Part shown: positions 1 to 8,961 of the stretch, in pieces | How the letters are laid out: the number at the start of each line of letters is the position of its first letter | Numbering within the stretch: position 1 is the first letter of the stretch | Assembly (NCBI GenBank): GCA_041748655.1 | Contig: JBGTCV010000144.1 | Span: 1-64,000, forward strand | Reading direction: 5' to 3' | From: Leptofilum sp041748655 | GTDB taxonomy: Bacteria; Chloroflexota; Anaerolineae; Promineifilales; Promineifilaceae | Length of the DNA: 64,000 nt | Translations under genes and position numbers: made by a program | The notes under the pieces: model-generated | Databases searched by the model: none | Told to the model about the DNA's origin: nothing | The model's input: only the letters and a program-made list of their open reading frames with translations

Positions 1-1
1 C

Positions 2-118
2 GATTATTTTGACCAACGCCGCAAAGATGTGAAGGTCAATGTTTTGACCAAACAGTTGGAAAGACTGGGTTATGCTGTCCAACTGGAGCCCATCAAGTCT
101 CAGTTGGTACCTGCCTGA
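2..118 (+). CDS. C-terminal tail of a transposase-like protein (5' partial)
   Basis: An open frame enters from the left edge and ends at TGA 116-118, giving 38 residues. The segment is charged and helical (DYFDQRRKDVKVNVLTKQLERLGYAV), resembling the C-terminal tails of some bacterial insertion-sequence transposases. The match is by general pattern only. No inverted repeat or target duplication is visible because the rest of the gene lies outside the window. Confidence 0.35.
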   Translation, partial: DYFDQRRKDVKVNVLTKQLERLGYAVQLEPIKSQLVPA

Positions 119-145
119 CCCACTTTTATTTTCGAAGGAGAAACC

Positions 146-2053
146 ATGAAACGAATTGAATCTTTTCTATCCGCCCGGCTCTTTTTAGTGCCGCAAATCG
201 TAGAAGATCGCATCTACTTTGTTAGCAATTTAAACGGCCGTAACTCCCTCTACGCCATGGACCGGGGCGGCAGCGTGCCCGAACCTCTGCTGCCTCCCGA
301 CATCGCCCTGCAAAACCCCCACCTCATGCCCGGCAAATTGTTCGTTGTCCTCCCCAAGCTGGCTAAAATCCTTGTTATGCTGGATCAGGACGGCGACGAA
401 AACTACCTGCCCATGATGATCCCGCTGGACGGAGGCTACCCGGAACCCATTTTTGCCGACGCCTTTGCCAACCACCGCATCAGCCTGGAAAAAATCGATA
501 TTGAACGCAGCACCGTCGTCTTCGTTGCGGAGGCCATCACGGAATCGTTGTTTCGCTCCTATCTGGCCAATTTAGAAACTGGCGAGCTCGTCAAGCTCAA
601 CGAAAGCAAGTTTGGCGGTATGCCCGACGGCAGCAACGAAGACAAAACCAAATTTATCCTGGCCGAAGGGTACGGTCCAGGAGATGGCGTGCTGTTCCGC
701 TACAATCTGGGGGATGAAAAACCCACCACCCTGCTGGGCACGCCGATGGCTGAACGAACCCCAGAGGCCGAACCGCGAAAATACTACATCGGGCAAACCC
801 ACTTCATTCGCAACGAAAGCGGCCTGCTGCTCATCACTTCTGAATTTGAAGATACCTACGGTCCCGCTTACCTCAGCTTCGGCAATCCCACCGACCTACA
901 GCCCGTCGCCATTTCCGGCACGCAGCACGAAGGAGTTGGCGAACTGGAAGAGATTCGGCACCTTACCGGGCAAACTTATTTGCTCATCTATAATATAGAC
1001 GGCAGCTCCTGGGTGTATGAAGCCATGCTGGACGAGGACAACCTGACCATGCAGGCCACCCACCTGCTGTGCGGGCGGGGCGAACTGGCTGGCGGCGTAC
1101 TGGAATCGATCCGGTACAGCAAGGCGCAAGATGAATATGCGCTGTCGTTTTCAACGGCCGTTTCCCCCACGCAACTCTACACCATCAGCGGCCCCAACCG
1201 GGACGTGCGCCAGCAGCACACCCGTGAACGCATCCTTGGCCTGCCAGCCGCCTGGCTCGCTCCCGGCGAAGATTACCCCTTCACCAGCTACGATGACCTG
1301 CGTATCTCCGCCCGGCTCTACCTGCCCGCCGCCGAACTGGGCTACGAAGGGCCTCGCCCGCTGGTTTACTACATCCACGGCGGCCCCCAGGGCCAGGAGC
1401 GCCCCGACTTTGCCTGGTTTTCCATGCCATTCATTCAATATCTCACGCTCAACGGTTTTGCGGTCTTTGTGCCAAACGTGCGCGGCAGCACCGGCTACGG
1501 CTTCCGCTATATGAAGCACGTCGTGCGCGACTGGGGCGGCGCAGACCGGCTGGACCATGTTCATGCCATGACGGAAGTTTTGGTGAAAGACGGCCGTATC
1601 GACATCACCCGCGCCGGGGTTGTCGGCCGTTCCTACGGCGGCTATATGACCCTCACCCTGGCCAGCCGGCACCCTGAACTGTGGAGCGCCGCCATCGACA
1701 TGTTTGGCCCCTACGACCTGATGACTTTTGCCAGCCGCGTGCCGGAAACGTGGAAGCCGTTTATGAAAATGCTCGTTGGCGACCCAGAAACAGAACAAGA
1801 TTTCCTGAAGGAACGCTCGCCGCGCACCTATATTAAGGAGGTAACCGCCCCGATGCTGGTGGTGCAGGGCAAAAACGATCCCCGCGTCATCGAGCAGGAG
1901 TCCCGCGAGTTGGTAGAGGAGTTAAAAGGGATGGGCAAAGAGGTCGAGTACCTCATGTTCCCCGACGAAGGGCACGATGTCCTCAAGTATGAAAATCGGG
2001 TCAAGGTGTACACCACCATGACCGACTTCTTCAAAAAGCACCTGGGATTATAA
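146..2053 (+). CDS. S9 family peptidase (prolyl oligopeptidase / acylaminoacyl-peptidase type)
   Basis: This is a 635-residue serine peptidase of the S9 family, which cleaves short peptides. The N-terminal ~370 residues fit a beta-propeller. The C-terminal alpha/beta-hydrolase domain carries the triad: Ser496 in GRSYGGY, Asp578 in GKNDPRV and His610 in DEGHDV. The oxyanion segment YYIHGGPQGQ is intact. No signal peptide is seen, so it is probably cytoplasmic. A good Shine-Dalgarno (GAAGGAG) precedes ATG 146. The gene is monocistronic and followed by a strong terminator. The precise peptide substrate cannot be told from the sequence. Confidence 0.93.
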   Translation: MKRIESFLSARLFLVPQIVEDRIYFVSNLNGRNSLYAMDRGGSVPEPLLPPDIALQNPHLMPGKLFVVLPKLAKILVMLDQDGDENYLPMMIPLDGGYPEPIFADAFANHRISLEKIDIERSTVVFVAEAITESLFRSYLANLETGELVKLNESKFGGMPDGSNEDKTKFILAEGYGPGDGVLFRYNLGDEKPTTLLGTPMAERTPEAEPRKYYIGQTHFIRNESGLLLITSEFEDTYGPAYLSFGNPTDLQPVAISGTQHEGVGELEEIRHLTGQTYLLIYNIDGSSWVYEAMLDEDNLTMQATHLLCGRGELAGGVLESIRYSKAQDEYALSFSTAVSPTQLYTISGPNRDVRQQHTRERILGLPAAWLAPGEDYPFTSYDDLRISARLYLPAAELGYEGPRPLVYYIHGGPQGQERPDFAWFSMPFIQYLTLNGFAVFVPNVRGSTGYGFRYMKHVVRDWGGADRLDHVHAMTEVLVKDGRIDITRAGVVGRSYGGYMTLTLASRHPELWSAAIDMFGPYDLMTFASRVPETWKPFMKMLVGDPETEQDFLKERSPRTYIKEVTAPMLVVQGKNDPRVIEQESRELVEELKGMGKEVEYLMFPDEGHDVLKYENRVKVYTTMTDFFKKHLGL

Positions 2054-2080
2054 GCGCTAAACCGCTTTTCAAAACACCAA

Positions 2081-2116
2081 AGAGCCAGTCCTGAAAAAGC
2101 GACTGGCTCTTTTTTT
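2081..2116 (+). terminator. Rho-independent terminator of the S9 peptidase gene
   Basis: A perfect 10-bp stem (AGAGCCAGTC / GACTGGCTCT) with a 10-nt loop is followed by a run of T, 28 bases after the peptidase stop codon. Confidence 0.93.
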
Positions 2117-2184
2117 CTCTGTACGTTGATCACCCCGTATGCTAAAATGCAGCAACACCAAAGTTTTTGTTAGAGGAATCTGCC

Positions 2185-2286
2185 ATGCCGATACTAAAAG
2201 ATATGCAAGTCCAATACATCACAGATGAATCTGGCGAGCGCAGCAGCGTCATCTTGTCCATTGGTTACACATGCTGCCCTGTTTGA
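2185..2286 (+). pseudogene. Truncated antitoxin-like ORF (N-terminal fragment)
   Basis: ATG 2185 opens a 33-residue frame beginning MPILKDMQVQYITDESGERSSVILSI. This resembles the start of short Phd/RelB-type antitoxins, which normally continue with an acidic helical segment. Here similarity stops near 2260, where the frame runs into the 3' end of the opposing FAD monooxygenase gene. A weak Shine-Dalgarno (GAGGAA) lies upstream. I read it as a remnant cut off by rearrangement. It could be a chance small ORF. Confidence 0.35.
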
Positions 2287-3647
2287 GTGTTCGACTGCAC
2301 CACCTGGTAGTTTTGGGCGGTTACGGCCTTCTTGCCACCCCGCAGCACCCGCCACAACACGCGCGGCTTGAATAGGCTGGGTGGCGGCGCTAACAAATTC
2401 ATCACTTGTAAAAAGGCGGCGCTCACCACCGCATCGTGCTGAGAAACGCGATTGACTTTTGCTACGTACCGGTTGATAAAGTCGGTGCCGGGTGGTTTGG
2501 GGCCAGTGGTGGTGGCAAAGCGAAAATCTTCACCCACCGCCATCTGCCACGGTATATCTACCACTTTGGCGGTTCGTTTGAAGAAAGCGGGGGCCAGTTT
2601 GTTCAAAGACGGCCGTTTCTCCAACAACCGATCCAGCTCCTGCGCCTGCATCGCCGCCGAAGTCATCCCCTGGCCATAGGTTGGGTTGAAGCTGGCAACC
2701 GCATCCCCCAGCACCAAAAACCCCTGCGGAAACCGCTTCAGCTTTTCGTAATGGCGGCGCAGACTAGAGGACAGCTTGTGTGGAATAATCTCCGACAGCG
2801 GTTCCGCCTGGCTGATGGTGTTGTACACGTCCGGCGCAGGTAGAGCACGGGCAAACGCCAGGAAGCCTGCCTCATCGCTGGGACAATGATCGCCACCCCA
2901 GCCGCCCATCGAGACAATCCAACGGCCGTTTTCAATGGCAAAAATGCCGCCAAACCGTGTCTCATCCGGTGCATCCGGCGTGATCAGCGTCCACCGCTGC
3001 CCAAGCAAATCATTGGGGTCTCGCCGATAAAGGCGCGAGGCGTAACCAATATCCACCTTCACTTCACTTTCCGGCGGCGCTGGATAGCCCAGTTCCTTAA
3101 GCCAGTGGGGCGCTCGGGAACCGCGACCTGTACAATCGACTACTAAGTCGGCCGAAAGCGTCGTGGTTTGGCCAGACAAACCCCGATTTTCAAGCCTCAC
3201 CCCCTGCACCTGCCGTTTGTCTGGCGTAGTGAGCAGCTGCTTAACAGCACAGTTATCTAGCAGCGTCACGTTGGGCAGCGCCAACACCCGCTGCCGCACC
3301 TGGTACTCTAAAAACGGCCGACTCGTTGTCACCCCCTGCAGCCCCGTCCGTACCGGCAAACGATAACCACCGTGCGTATACCAATTCATGTTTTCACCCA
3401 TATCCCCTATAAAAACATCGCTCTGGGCCAGGGTTTCCAACAAATCAGGAAAATAGTGGCTGAATATTTGCAACCCGCCAGCCAACAGACCGTGCAGATG
3501 GCGCGTTTGCGGCTGCCCCTTGCGCGATTCTGGCTGATTGTTAACTGGATCACGTTCTAAAATGGTTACCTTTTCAAAATGGCTGCTTAAAACACGGGCC
3601 GTTAGCAAACCTGCCATACTGCCACCTATCACAATTGCGTCATTCAT
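2265..3647 (-). CDS. FAD-dependent monooxygenase / oxidoreductase
   Basis: A 460-residue flavoprotein of the aromatic-ring hydroxylase/geranylgeranyl-reductase-like group. The N-terminal Rossmann motif VIGGSMAGLLTARVL is followed by an acidic residue ending the second strand (ILERD). The second FAD motif GDAVASFNPTYGQGM lies in the C-terminal half. ATG 3647 is preferred over the upstream TTG 3653 because the Shine-Dalgarno AAGAGG lies 7 bases from the ATG but only 1 from the TTG. The substrate is unknown. The gene stands alone, convergent with the S9 peptidase gene. Confidence 0.85.
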   Translation of the reverse strand: MNDAIVIGGSMAGLLTARVLSSHFEKVTILERDPVNNQPESRKGQPQTRHLHGLLAGGLQIFSHYFPDLLETLAQSDVFIGDMGENMNWYTHGGYRLPVRTGLQGVTTSRPFLEYQVRQRVLALPNVTLLDNCAVKQLLTTPDKRQVQGVRLENRGLSGQTTTLSADLVVDCTGRGSRAPHWLKELGYPAPPESEVKVDIGYASRLYRRDPNDLLGQRWTLITPDAPDETRFGGIFAIENGRWIVSMGGWGGDHCPSDEAGFLAFARALPAPDVYNTISQAEPLSEIIPHKLSSSLRRHYEKLKRFPQGFLVLGDAVASFNPTYGQGMTSAAMQAQELDRLLEKRPSLNKLAPAFFKRTAKVVDIPWQMAVGEDFRFATTTGPKPPGTDFINRYVAKVNRVSQHDAVVSAAFLQVMNLLAPPPSLFKPRVLWRVLRGGKKAVTAQNYQVVQSNTQTGQHV

Positions 3648-3796
3648 GATCAAACCTCTTTAGCTAGACCCGCCGAATTTCAACGGGGAGTACAGAATGG
3701 AAATTTGTTTTCGCCACCACCGCACGCCAAAATATAGATTGAATGCCAGAACCACAGCGGCAAGCCATAACCGGGAACAAAAATCAGCCAACACGA

Positions 3797-3976
3797 CTAA
3801 ATTTTGAACCAATCAGCCAGAGTCCATCGCCCGACACCATGTTTATGAAACTGAAGCAGCAAGCTCAGCCGCATCTGGCGGCGCTTCAACGCCTGCTCCT
3901 CCGTTTTCAGGATCGACATCCTGTTCAAAATATGCCCCGCTTGTTGAACGATTTGAGAAGTAGTAGATGGTTTCAT
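3797..3976 (-). CDS. Small hypothetical protein (59 aa)
   Basis: A 59-codon minus-strand frame starts at ATG 3976, with an AAGGAG Shine-Dalgarno 9-10 bases upstream. The product is basic and helical with a tryptophan-rich end (GRWTLADWFKI), no signal peptide and no recognised domain. The ribosome-binding site is the main reason to prefer this frame over a longer overlapping plus-strand one that has none. It lies between two divergently oriented genes. Confidence 0.45.
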   Translation of the reverse strand: MKPSTTSQIVQQAGHILNRMSILKTEEQALKRRQMRLSLLLQFHKHGVGRWTLADWFKI

Positions 3977-4107
3977 TTTTTGTCACTCCTTGTCATTGAT
4001 CAAAATTGATAAAAATTGGTCGTCAGCTAAACAAACTGCGCTATACTTTGCAGCCTACACGCCCATCATTTTTTCATCGTATTTCTACCGTTAATCGAGG
4101 ATCGAAT

Positions 4108-7100
4108 TTGGCGGATGAATTGCAAATTTACGTTTTGGGCAGCCCGGTTCTTCAAATTGGTAAACGGCCGTTAACCGCCGACCTCATCTCCCTCAAGGGA
4201 CAAGCCCTGCTAATCTACCTTGCCGTGACGGGCCAGCCGCACACCCGCACCACCCTTGCCGGGTTGCTCTGGGGCGACCTGCCCGAAGAGAGCGCCCGCG
4301 CCAACCTGCGCCTCACCCTCAGTAAGCTGCGCAAATTCCTGCCCAAAACCATCCTCCACACCACCCGCCTGAACGTCGCGCTGGAAAACGCCTGGCTAGA
4401 CGCCACCGAATTTGAAAAGCAGCTCAACACCCCAGCCCATCGCAACTCACCATTCACGATTCACCATTCACCATTTTCTCTCTACCGTGGCGACTTCCTC
4501 ACCGGCTTCGATCTCCCCAACGCCCCCGAATTTGAAATATGGAGCGTCGGCGTACGGCAGCATCTGCGCCAAACGGCCGTTTCCCACCTCTACCAACTTG
4601 TAGAAACGGCCGTTGTCACCCAGCAAACCGAACCCGGCATCGCCGCCGCCCGCCAGCTGCTCACCATCGAGCCGTGGCACGAAGAAGCCCATCGCCAGCT
4701 GATGCAGCTGCTTGCCGCCGATGGCCAGCGCAGCGCCGCCATCGCCCAGTACGAAACCTGCCGCCGCCTGCTCGCCGAAGAACTGGGTGTGGAGCCTTCC
4801 AGAGAAACCACCGCGCTCTATCAACAGATTCTTAATGACAAGGTGACAAAGTGGCAAGGTGACCAGGCGAGCCCTGTCACCCTGTCATCCAGTCACCCTG
4901 TCACCCTGTCACCTCTGCACAACCTGCCCCCGCAATTCACTCCCTTTATTGGCCGCAGCCTGGAACGGCAAAAATTAACCCAACTGCTGCAAAACGGCCG
5001 TTCCCGGCTCATTACCCTGCTTGGCGAAGGGGGCGTGGGCAAGACCCGGCTGGCCCTCGCCGCCGCCGAACAGCTGCTGCCCCACTTCCCCGACGGCGTC
5101 TGGTTTGTGCCGCTGGCCGATTTGGAAACGGCCGTCGTCGAGCCAACTCTCGACCTGGAAGACAGCATCGCCAGCGCCATTGCCGCCGTGCTGGAACTCA
5201 ACTTTGCCGCAGGCGATCCGCCCAAACAGCAGCTCGTCAACTACCTGTGCCAGCGGCAGGCGCTGCTCATTCTAGACAACTTCGAGCCGCTGCTGGAAGC
5301 TGCCGGATTGGCGCTGGCCCTGCTGGCCAATGCCCCGCGCATCACCCTTCTGGCGACCTCGCGGGAACCCCTCAAGCTCCAGGCGGAGCATATTTTTAAG
5401 TTGGAGGGGCTGGCTTTGCCGGAAGATGATGGCTGGGAAACGGCCGTAACCAGCGAAAGTGTCCAACTTTTTGCCGAAAGGGCCGAAAGGGCATCCGGGC
5501 AATCCCTGCTCACCCCCGAAAACCTGCCGCTCATCGTCCAGCTCTGCCGCTTTGTCAACGGCCTCCCCCTGGGCATTGAGCTGATGACCGACTGGACCCG
5601 CTGGCTCTCCCTCAGCGCCATCGCCGCCGACCTACAAACCAACCTGCTGCATCTGGAGCGCTCCCAGCAAGATGTGCCAGAGCGCCACCGCAGCCTGCAA
5701 GCCGTCTTCGCCTACTCCTGGCAAATGCTCTCCACCGACGAGAAAAACACCCTGGCCCAACTTTCCGTTTTTCGCGGCGGCTTTCAGCTGGAGGGGATGA
5801 GAGCCGTCACCAACAGCGCCCCATCTACCCTGTTTTCGCTCATCGATAAATCGCTGGTGCAGCACCAAACGGCCGATTACTACAATTTGCACGATCTGCT
5901 GCGCACCTTTGCCCAGGCGCAGCTGGCCGCCCTGCCCATCGATCTGGCCGCGCTGAAAGACAGGCACGCCCGCCATTATCTGGCACGATTGGCCCGGCGC
6001 ACCCCCAAATTCTTTGGGCCAGAACCCCAAAAAGCGCTGGTTGAAACGCAGGCCGAGGCGGAAAATTTGCTGCGTGCCTGGCAGTGGGCGGGTGAACGGC
6101 CGTTACCCGATCACCTTCTACCCGCCGTGCAGGCCATGGGCGCCTACTGGAACTATGCCGGTCTCTTTCTGGAAGGGGAAAAAACGTTACGCGCTGCCAT
6201 CCAGCAGCTGCCGCACAACGGCCGTTTGCTGGCTGCCCTGGCCAATGAACACGCCGCCCTGCTGTTTGAACTGACCTGGCTGGCAGAGATGAAAACAGCG
6301 GCCGAAACCACCATCCATTGGAGCAAGCAGGTGGGGGACGAGGCGCTGGAGGCAAACGGCCATTTGCGGCTGGGGCAGTACCATTGGCGGAGCAGCAGCT
6401 ATCAGGCCGCCGCAGAGGAACTCACCCAGGCCGAACAGCTCGCCCAAAAATTAGGGCTGATCAACCTGGAGGGAATTATTTGCCGTTCATTGGCTGCCAA
6501 CGCCTGGCGGCAGGCAGATCTGGCAGCGGCTCAGCAGTTGGGGGAGCGTTCTGCCAAACTGCACCAACAGGCCAACGACATACGAAGCCTGCACCGCAGC
6601 CACTTTTTTTTGGCCATCCTGGCCTTTGAACAGCAGCAAATTGCCGCCGCCCGCACCTACACCGAGCCACTTGTGGCTGCCGCCCGTACCCTGGGCGACC
6701 GGCTGGTAGAAATTAGCGGCATTGGCTTATTGGGAAGTATTGCCGTTAACGAAGGGAAGTTTGAACAGGCTGTGGCGTATCTCAGCCGCAGGCAGCAGAT
6801 GGCAGAGGAAAATGGACGGCTGTGGGATCTGGGCAGTACGCTCGGCAATTTGGGGGATGTGTGGCTTCGTTTGGGGCAGTTTGAACAGGCCAGAGAGAGT
6901 TACACCCGGGCGCTGACGCTGTTTCGCCAGATTGGTACGTTGCAGGGTCAAAGCAATGTGCTGGCGTTTATGGGCTTTTTGGCGGCCATGCAAGGGGATT
7001 TTGTAAACGGCCGTTCCCACTGCCAGGAAGCGCTCCAGTTGGCCCAACAAGACAATGCCCGCCGCGAGCAAGCGTATGCCCACACCTTCCTGGCCCACAA

Positions 7101-7509
7101 TCTGCTGGGGCTAAACCAGCTGAACGCGGCGCAAACCGCCTACGCCCAGGCAGTCACCGGCTGGCAGCAGCTCGGAGATATGCCGCGCCAAATGGAAGCG
7201 CAGGCGGGGATGGCCCAAACGCTCCTGCTTGGTGGGGATTTCCCGGGGGCGGTAACGGCCGTTGCCCCCATCCTGGCCTATCTGGCAGAACATGAGCTCA
7301 ACGGGGCCAATGATCCGGTACAGGTTTATCTGACAATCGTTCAGGTGCTTACCGCCGCTGACGATCCGGCAGCGGCAACCTGGCTGCACCGGGGGCAAGC
7401 CCTCCTCAATCGCCACGCTGCCCAAATTACCAACGATGAACTTCGTGCTGCCTTCCTCAGCCAGATTCCCAGCCACCGGGAAATTAGCCAACAGCGGGAG
7501 CTTCATTAA
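4108..7509 (+). CDS. BTAD-domain transcriptional regulator with NB-ARC-type ATPase and TPR repeats
   Basis: A large SARP/AfsR-like regulator of about 1,133 residues. It has an N-terminal winged-helix DNA-binding region (~1-95), a bacterial transcriptional activator domain (~120-235), a P-loop ATPase (GEGGVGKTRL, ~305-313; Walker B-like ALLILDNFE), and a C-terminal TPR array. TTG 4108 is preferred because GAGG lies about 8 bases upstream and the product then begins at the usual family N-terminus (ADELQIYVLGSP). An in-frame ATG at 4006 would add 34 unrelated residues. Two short tandem-repeat tracts (4445-4475, 4836-4912) are translated as linkers. The target operon is not evident. Confidence 0.85.
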   Translation: MADELQIYVLGSPVLQIGKRPLTADLISLKGQALLIYLAVTGQPHTRTTLAGLLWGDLPEESARANLRLTLSKLRKFLPKTILHTTRLNVALENAWLDATEFEKQLNTPAHRNSPFTIHHSPFSLYRGDFLTGFDLPNAPEFEIWSVGVRQHLRQTAVSHLYQLVETAVVTQQTEPGIAAARQLLTIEPWHEEAHRQLMQLLAADGQRSAAIAQYETCRRLLAEELGVEPSRETTALYQQILNDKVTKWQGDQASPVTLSSSHPVTLSPLHNLPPQFTPFIGRSLERQKLTQLLQNGRSRLITLLGEGGVGKTRLALAAAEQLLPHFPDGVWFVPLADLETAVVEPTLDLEDSIASAIAAVLELNFAAGDPPKQQLVNYLCQRQALLILDNFEPLLEAAGLALALLANAPRITLLATSREPLKLQAEHIFKLEGLALPEDDGWETAVTSESVQLFAERAERASGQSLLTPENLPLIVQLCRFVNGLPLGIELMTDWTRWLSLSAIAADLQTNLLHLERSQQDVPERHRSLQAVFAYSWQMLSTDEKNTLAQLSVFRGGFQLEGMRAVTNSAPSTLFSLIDKSLVQHQTADYYNLHDLLRTFAQAQLAALPIDLAALKDRHARHYLARLARRTPKFFGPEPQKALVETQAEAENLLRAWQWAGERPLPDHLLPAVQAMGAYWNYAGLFLEGEKTLRAAIQQLPHNGRLLAALANEHAALLFELTWLAEMKTAAETTIHWSKQVGDEALEANGHLRLGQYHWRSSSYQAAAEELTQAEQLAQKLGLINLEGIICRSLAANAWRQADLAAAQQLGERSAKLHQQANDIRSLHRSHFFLAILAFEQQQIAAARTYTEPLVAAARTLGDRLVEISGIGLLGSIAVNEGKFEQAVAYLSRRQQMAEENGRLWDLGSTLGNLGDVWLRLGQFEQARESYTRALTLFRQIGTLQGQSNVLAFMGFLAAMQGDFVNGRSHCQEALQLAQQDNARREQAYAHTFLAHNLLGLNQLNAAQTAYAQAVTGWQQLGDMPRQMEAQAGMAQTLLLGGDFPGAVTAVAPILAYLAEHELNGANDPVQVYLTIVQVLTAADDPAAATWLHRGQALLNRHAAQITNDELRAAFLSQIPSHREISQQRELH

Positions 7510-7552
7510 ATAAGCCGCATTTGCTGGCTGCAACTTTCCGGGGAAATTCAGG

Positions 7553-8104
7553 TTACAAATGTTGGTGCGCACGGACGGTTTGCAGCAGCAGCTGGAGGGG
7601 CGGCCGATCAACAGGGTCGCGGCTGGGATGGGCGAGTTGGATACGGCCGTTTCCATCCACCACAAAATCCCCACCCAGCTGACTGGTATCCCCCCGATGG
7701 CCTAACGTTTCCCGCCCTTGCAGCCTGGCCCTGGCGTAATAAAGCAAATTCCGCACGCTCCAGGCACGCAGGGTTGAGCTTTCCAGCCCATAGGCACGGT
7801 AAGCCACAGCTGCCTGATCAACCAAAAAAGGAAACGGGGATTGAGTCTCTTGCAGCCAAACCTGTGACCAATACTCTGTGCCAAAAGAGATGGTAACGAT
7901 CTCCGTATTGGCATCCTTAAATTGCTCGTGATGGGCCACAACCTGGGCCACATGATCACGACAGGGCAGTCAGGCCAGATGGCGCAAAAAAATGAGCAGC
8001 GCAGTACGGCCGTTGCCCCAAAAAGAGGAGAGCGGCAGCGAACGGCCGTCTAAGGTATTCACCACCACATCTGGGGCCATCTGGCCGGGACGTAATTTAG
8101 GCAT
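7553..8104 (-). CDS. Putative selenoprotein: SelU/PRXL2-like AhpC-TSA_2 thiol oxidoreductase with in-frame TGA (Sec45)
   Basis: Reading from ATG 8104 to 7553 gives 183 codons with one in-frame TGA at 7972-7970 (codon 45). Both sides match one peroxiredoxin-like family: before it LLIFLRHLA, after it LPCRDHVAQVVAHHEQF, then the family's C-terminal block (QLGGDFVVDGNGRIQLAHPSRDPVDRPP). The TGA falls exactly where the first Cys of the family's CxxC motif belongs, so the motif reads U-L-P-C. A SECIS-like hairpin follows. The gene overlaps the end of pyrF by 8 bases (ATG within AATGCCTAA), implying translational coupling. Alternatives are a nonsense mutation or a sequencing error. The predicted role is thiol redox or peroxide handling in the cytoplasm. 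Confidence 0.72.
7927..7972 (-). promoter_or_regulatory. Bacterial SECIS-like hairpin immediately after the TGA codon
   Basis: Downstream of the TGA the transcript can form a lower stem CGUGAU/AUCACG (bases +10 to +15 with +38 to +43) and an upper stem GGCC/GGCC. The apical loop CAGGUUGU starts at +25. The loop holds the GGU that bacterial SECIS elements favour, within the usual distance window from UGA. The stem has a small bulge. This was folded by hand only. Confidence 0.6.
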
Positions 8105-8924
8105 TATCGGCTCCTGACTGCCGCAGATCGTTAATTTGGTTGCGCAAATTGAGGGCAGCCTCGCGGGCAGCTTCGGCAAAATTTTCCCCGCCAGAGGCAT
8201 AAATAATGCTGCGGCTGGCGCTGATGAGCGGTCCGGCTAGCGCATCAGGCCCATGCTGAACGGCCGTTGCCAAATCACCCCCCTGCGCCCCAATACCTGG
8301 AATAAGGAAGTTGGCTTCTGGAGCCAGGCGGCGGGCAATGGCCATCTCCTCTGGATAGGTCGCCCCCACCACGTACCCCTTGTGCCCGGCAGTCGGCCAG
8401 CCCTGGCTCTGGCGCAAAACCTCCGCCGAAAGCCCCGTCTCCTGGCGCAGCTCTCCCTGAAAATGCATCGCGCTCTGATTCGAGGTGCGGGCCAGAATGT
8501 AAACCGCCTTGTCAGGACGCTCACCAATCATTGGCAGAACCGCGTCTGAGCCGACAAAAGGATTGATGGTCACCGCATCAACCTGCCACTCATCAAACAG
8601 CCCATGCGCCCAGGCCGCCTGGGTATGGCCAATATCCCCGGTTTTACAATCCAGAATGATGGGAATATGGCGGGGAATATAGGCAATGGTGCGCTCCAGC
8701 GCAATGACACCCGCCGCCCCCCATTGCAAATAAAAACCAAGGTTCGGCTTATAGGCACAGACCAAATCGGCCGTCGCGTCGATAATCGCTCGATTGTAGG
8801 GCAAAATCGGCTCATCCCATTTACGAAAATCAACCCGCAGCCGCTCCAAAGTGGGATCGAGCCCAATGCACAACCACGAATTGTTTTGATCTTGGACTGC
8901 TTTAACTTTTTCCAGATAAGTCAT
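8097..8924 (-). CDS. pyrF: Orotidine 5'-phosphate decarboxylase
   Basis: A 275-residue OMP decarboxylase catalysing the last step of UMP synthesis in the cytoplasm. The N-terminal substrate motif WLCIGLDPT, the catalytic DCKTGDIGHT block (Asp-x-Lys-x-x-Asp) and the C-terminal phosphate-binding segment (FLIPGIGAQGGD) are all visible. The length fits the longer PyrF type 2 subgroup. The gene is followed with an 8-base overlap by the selenoprotein candidate. No other pyrimidine genes are present in the window. Confidence 0.93.
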   Translation of the reverse strand: MTYLEKVKAVQDQNNSWLCIGLDPTLERLRVDFRKWDEPILPYNRAIIDATADLVCAYKPNLGFYLQWGAAGVIALERTIAYIPRHIPIILDCKTGDIGHTQAAWAHGLFDEWQVDAVTINPFVGSDAVLPMIGERPDKAVYILARTSNQSAMHFQGELRQETGLSAEVLRQSQGWPTAGHKGYVVGATYPEEMAIARRLAPEANFLIPGIGAQGGDLATAVQHGPDALAGPLISASRSIIYASGGENFAEAAREAALNLRNQINDLRQSGADNA

Positions 8925-8961
8925 ACCTGCATTCTCTCCGTTAAATAGGCGTCAGCCATCA

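Noticed and set aside
3743..4009. 88-residue plus-strand open frame before the BTAD regulator
   Set aside because: It has no ribosome-binding site and odd composition. The overlapping minus-strand 59-codon frame has a strong one.
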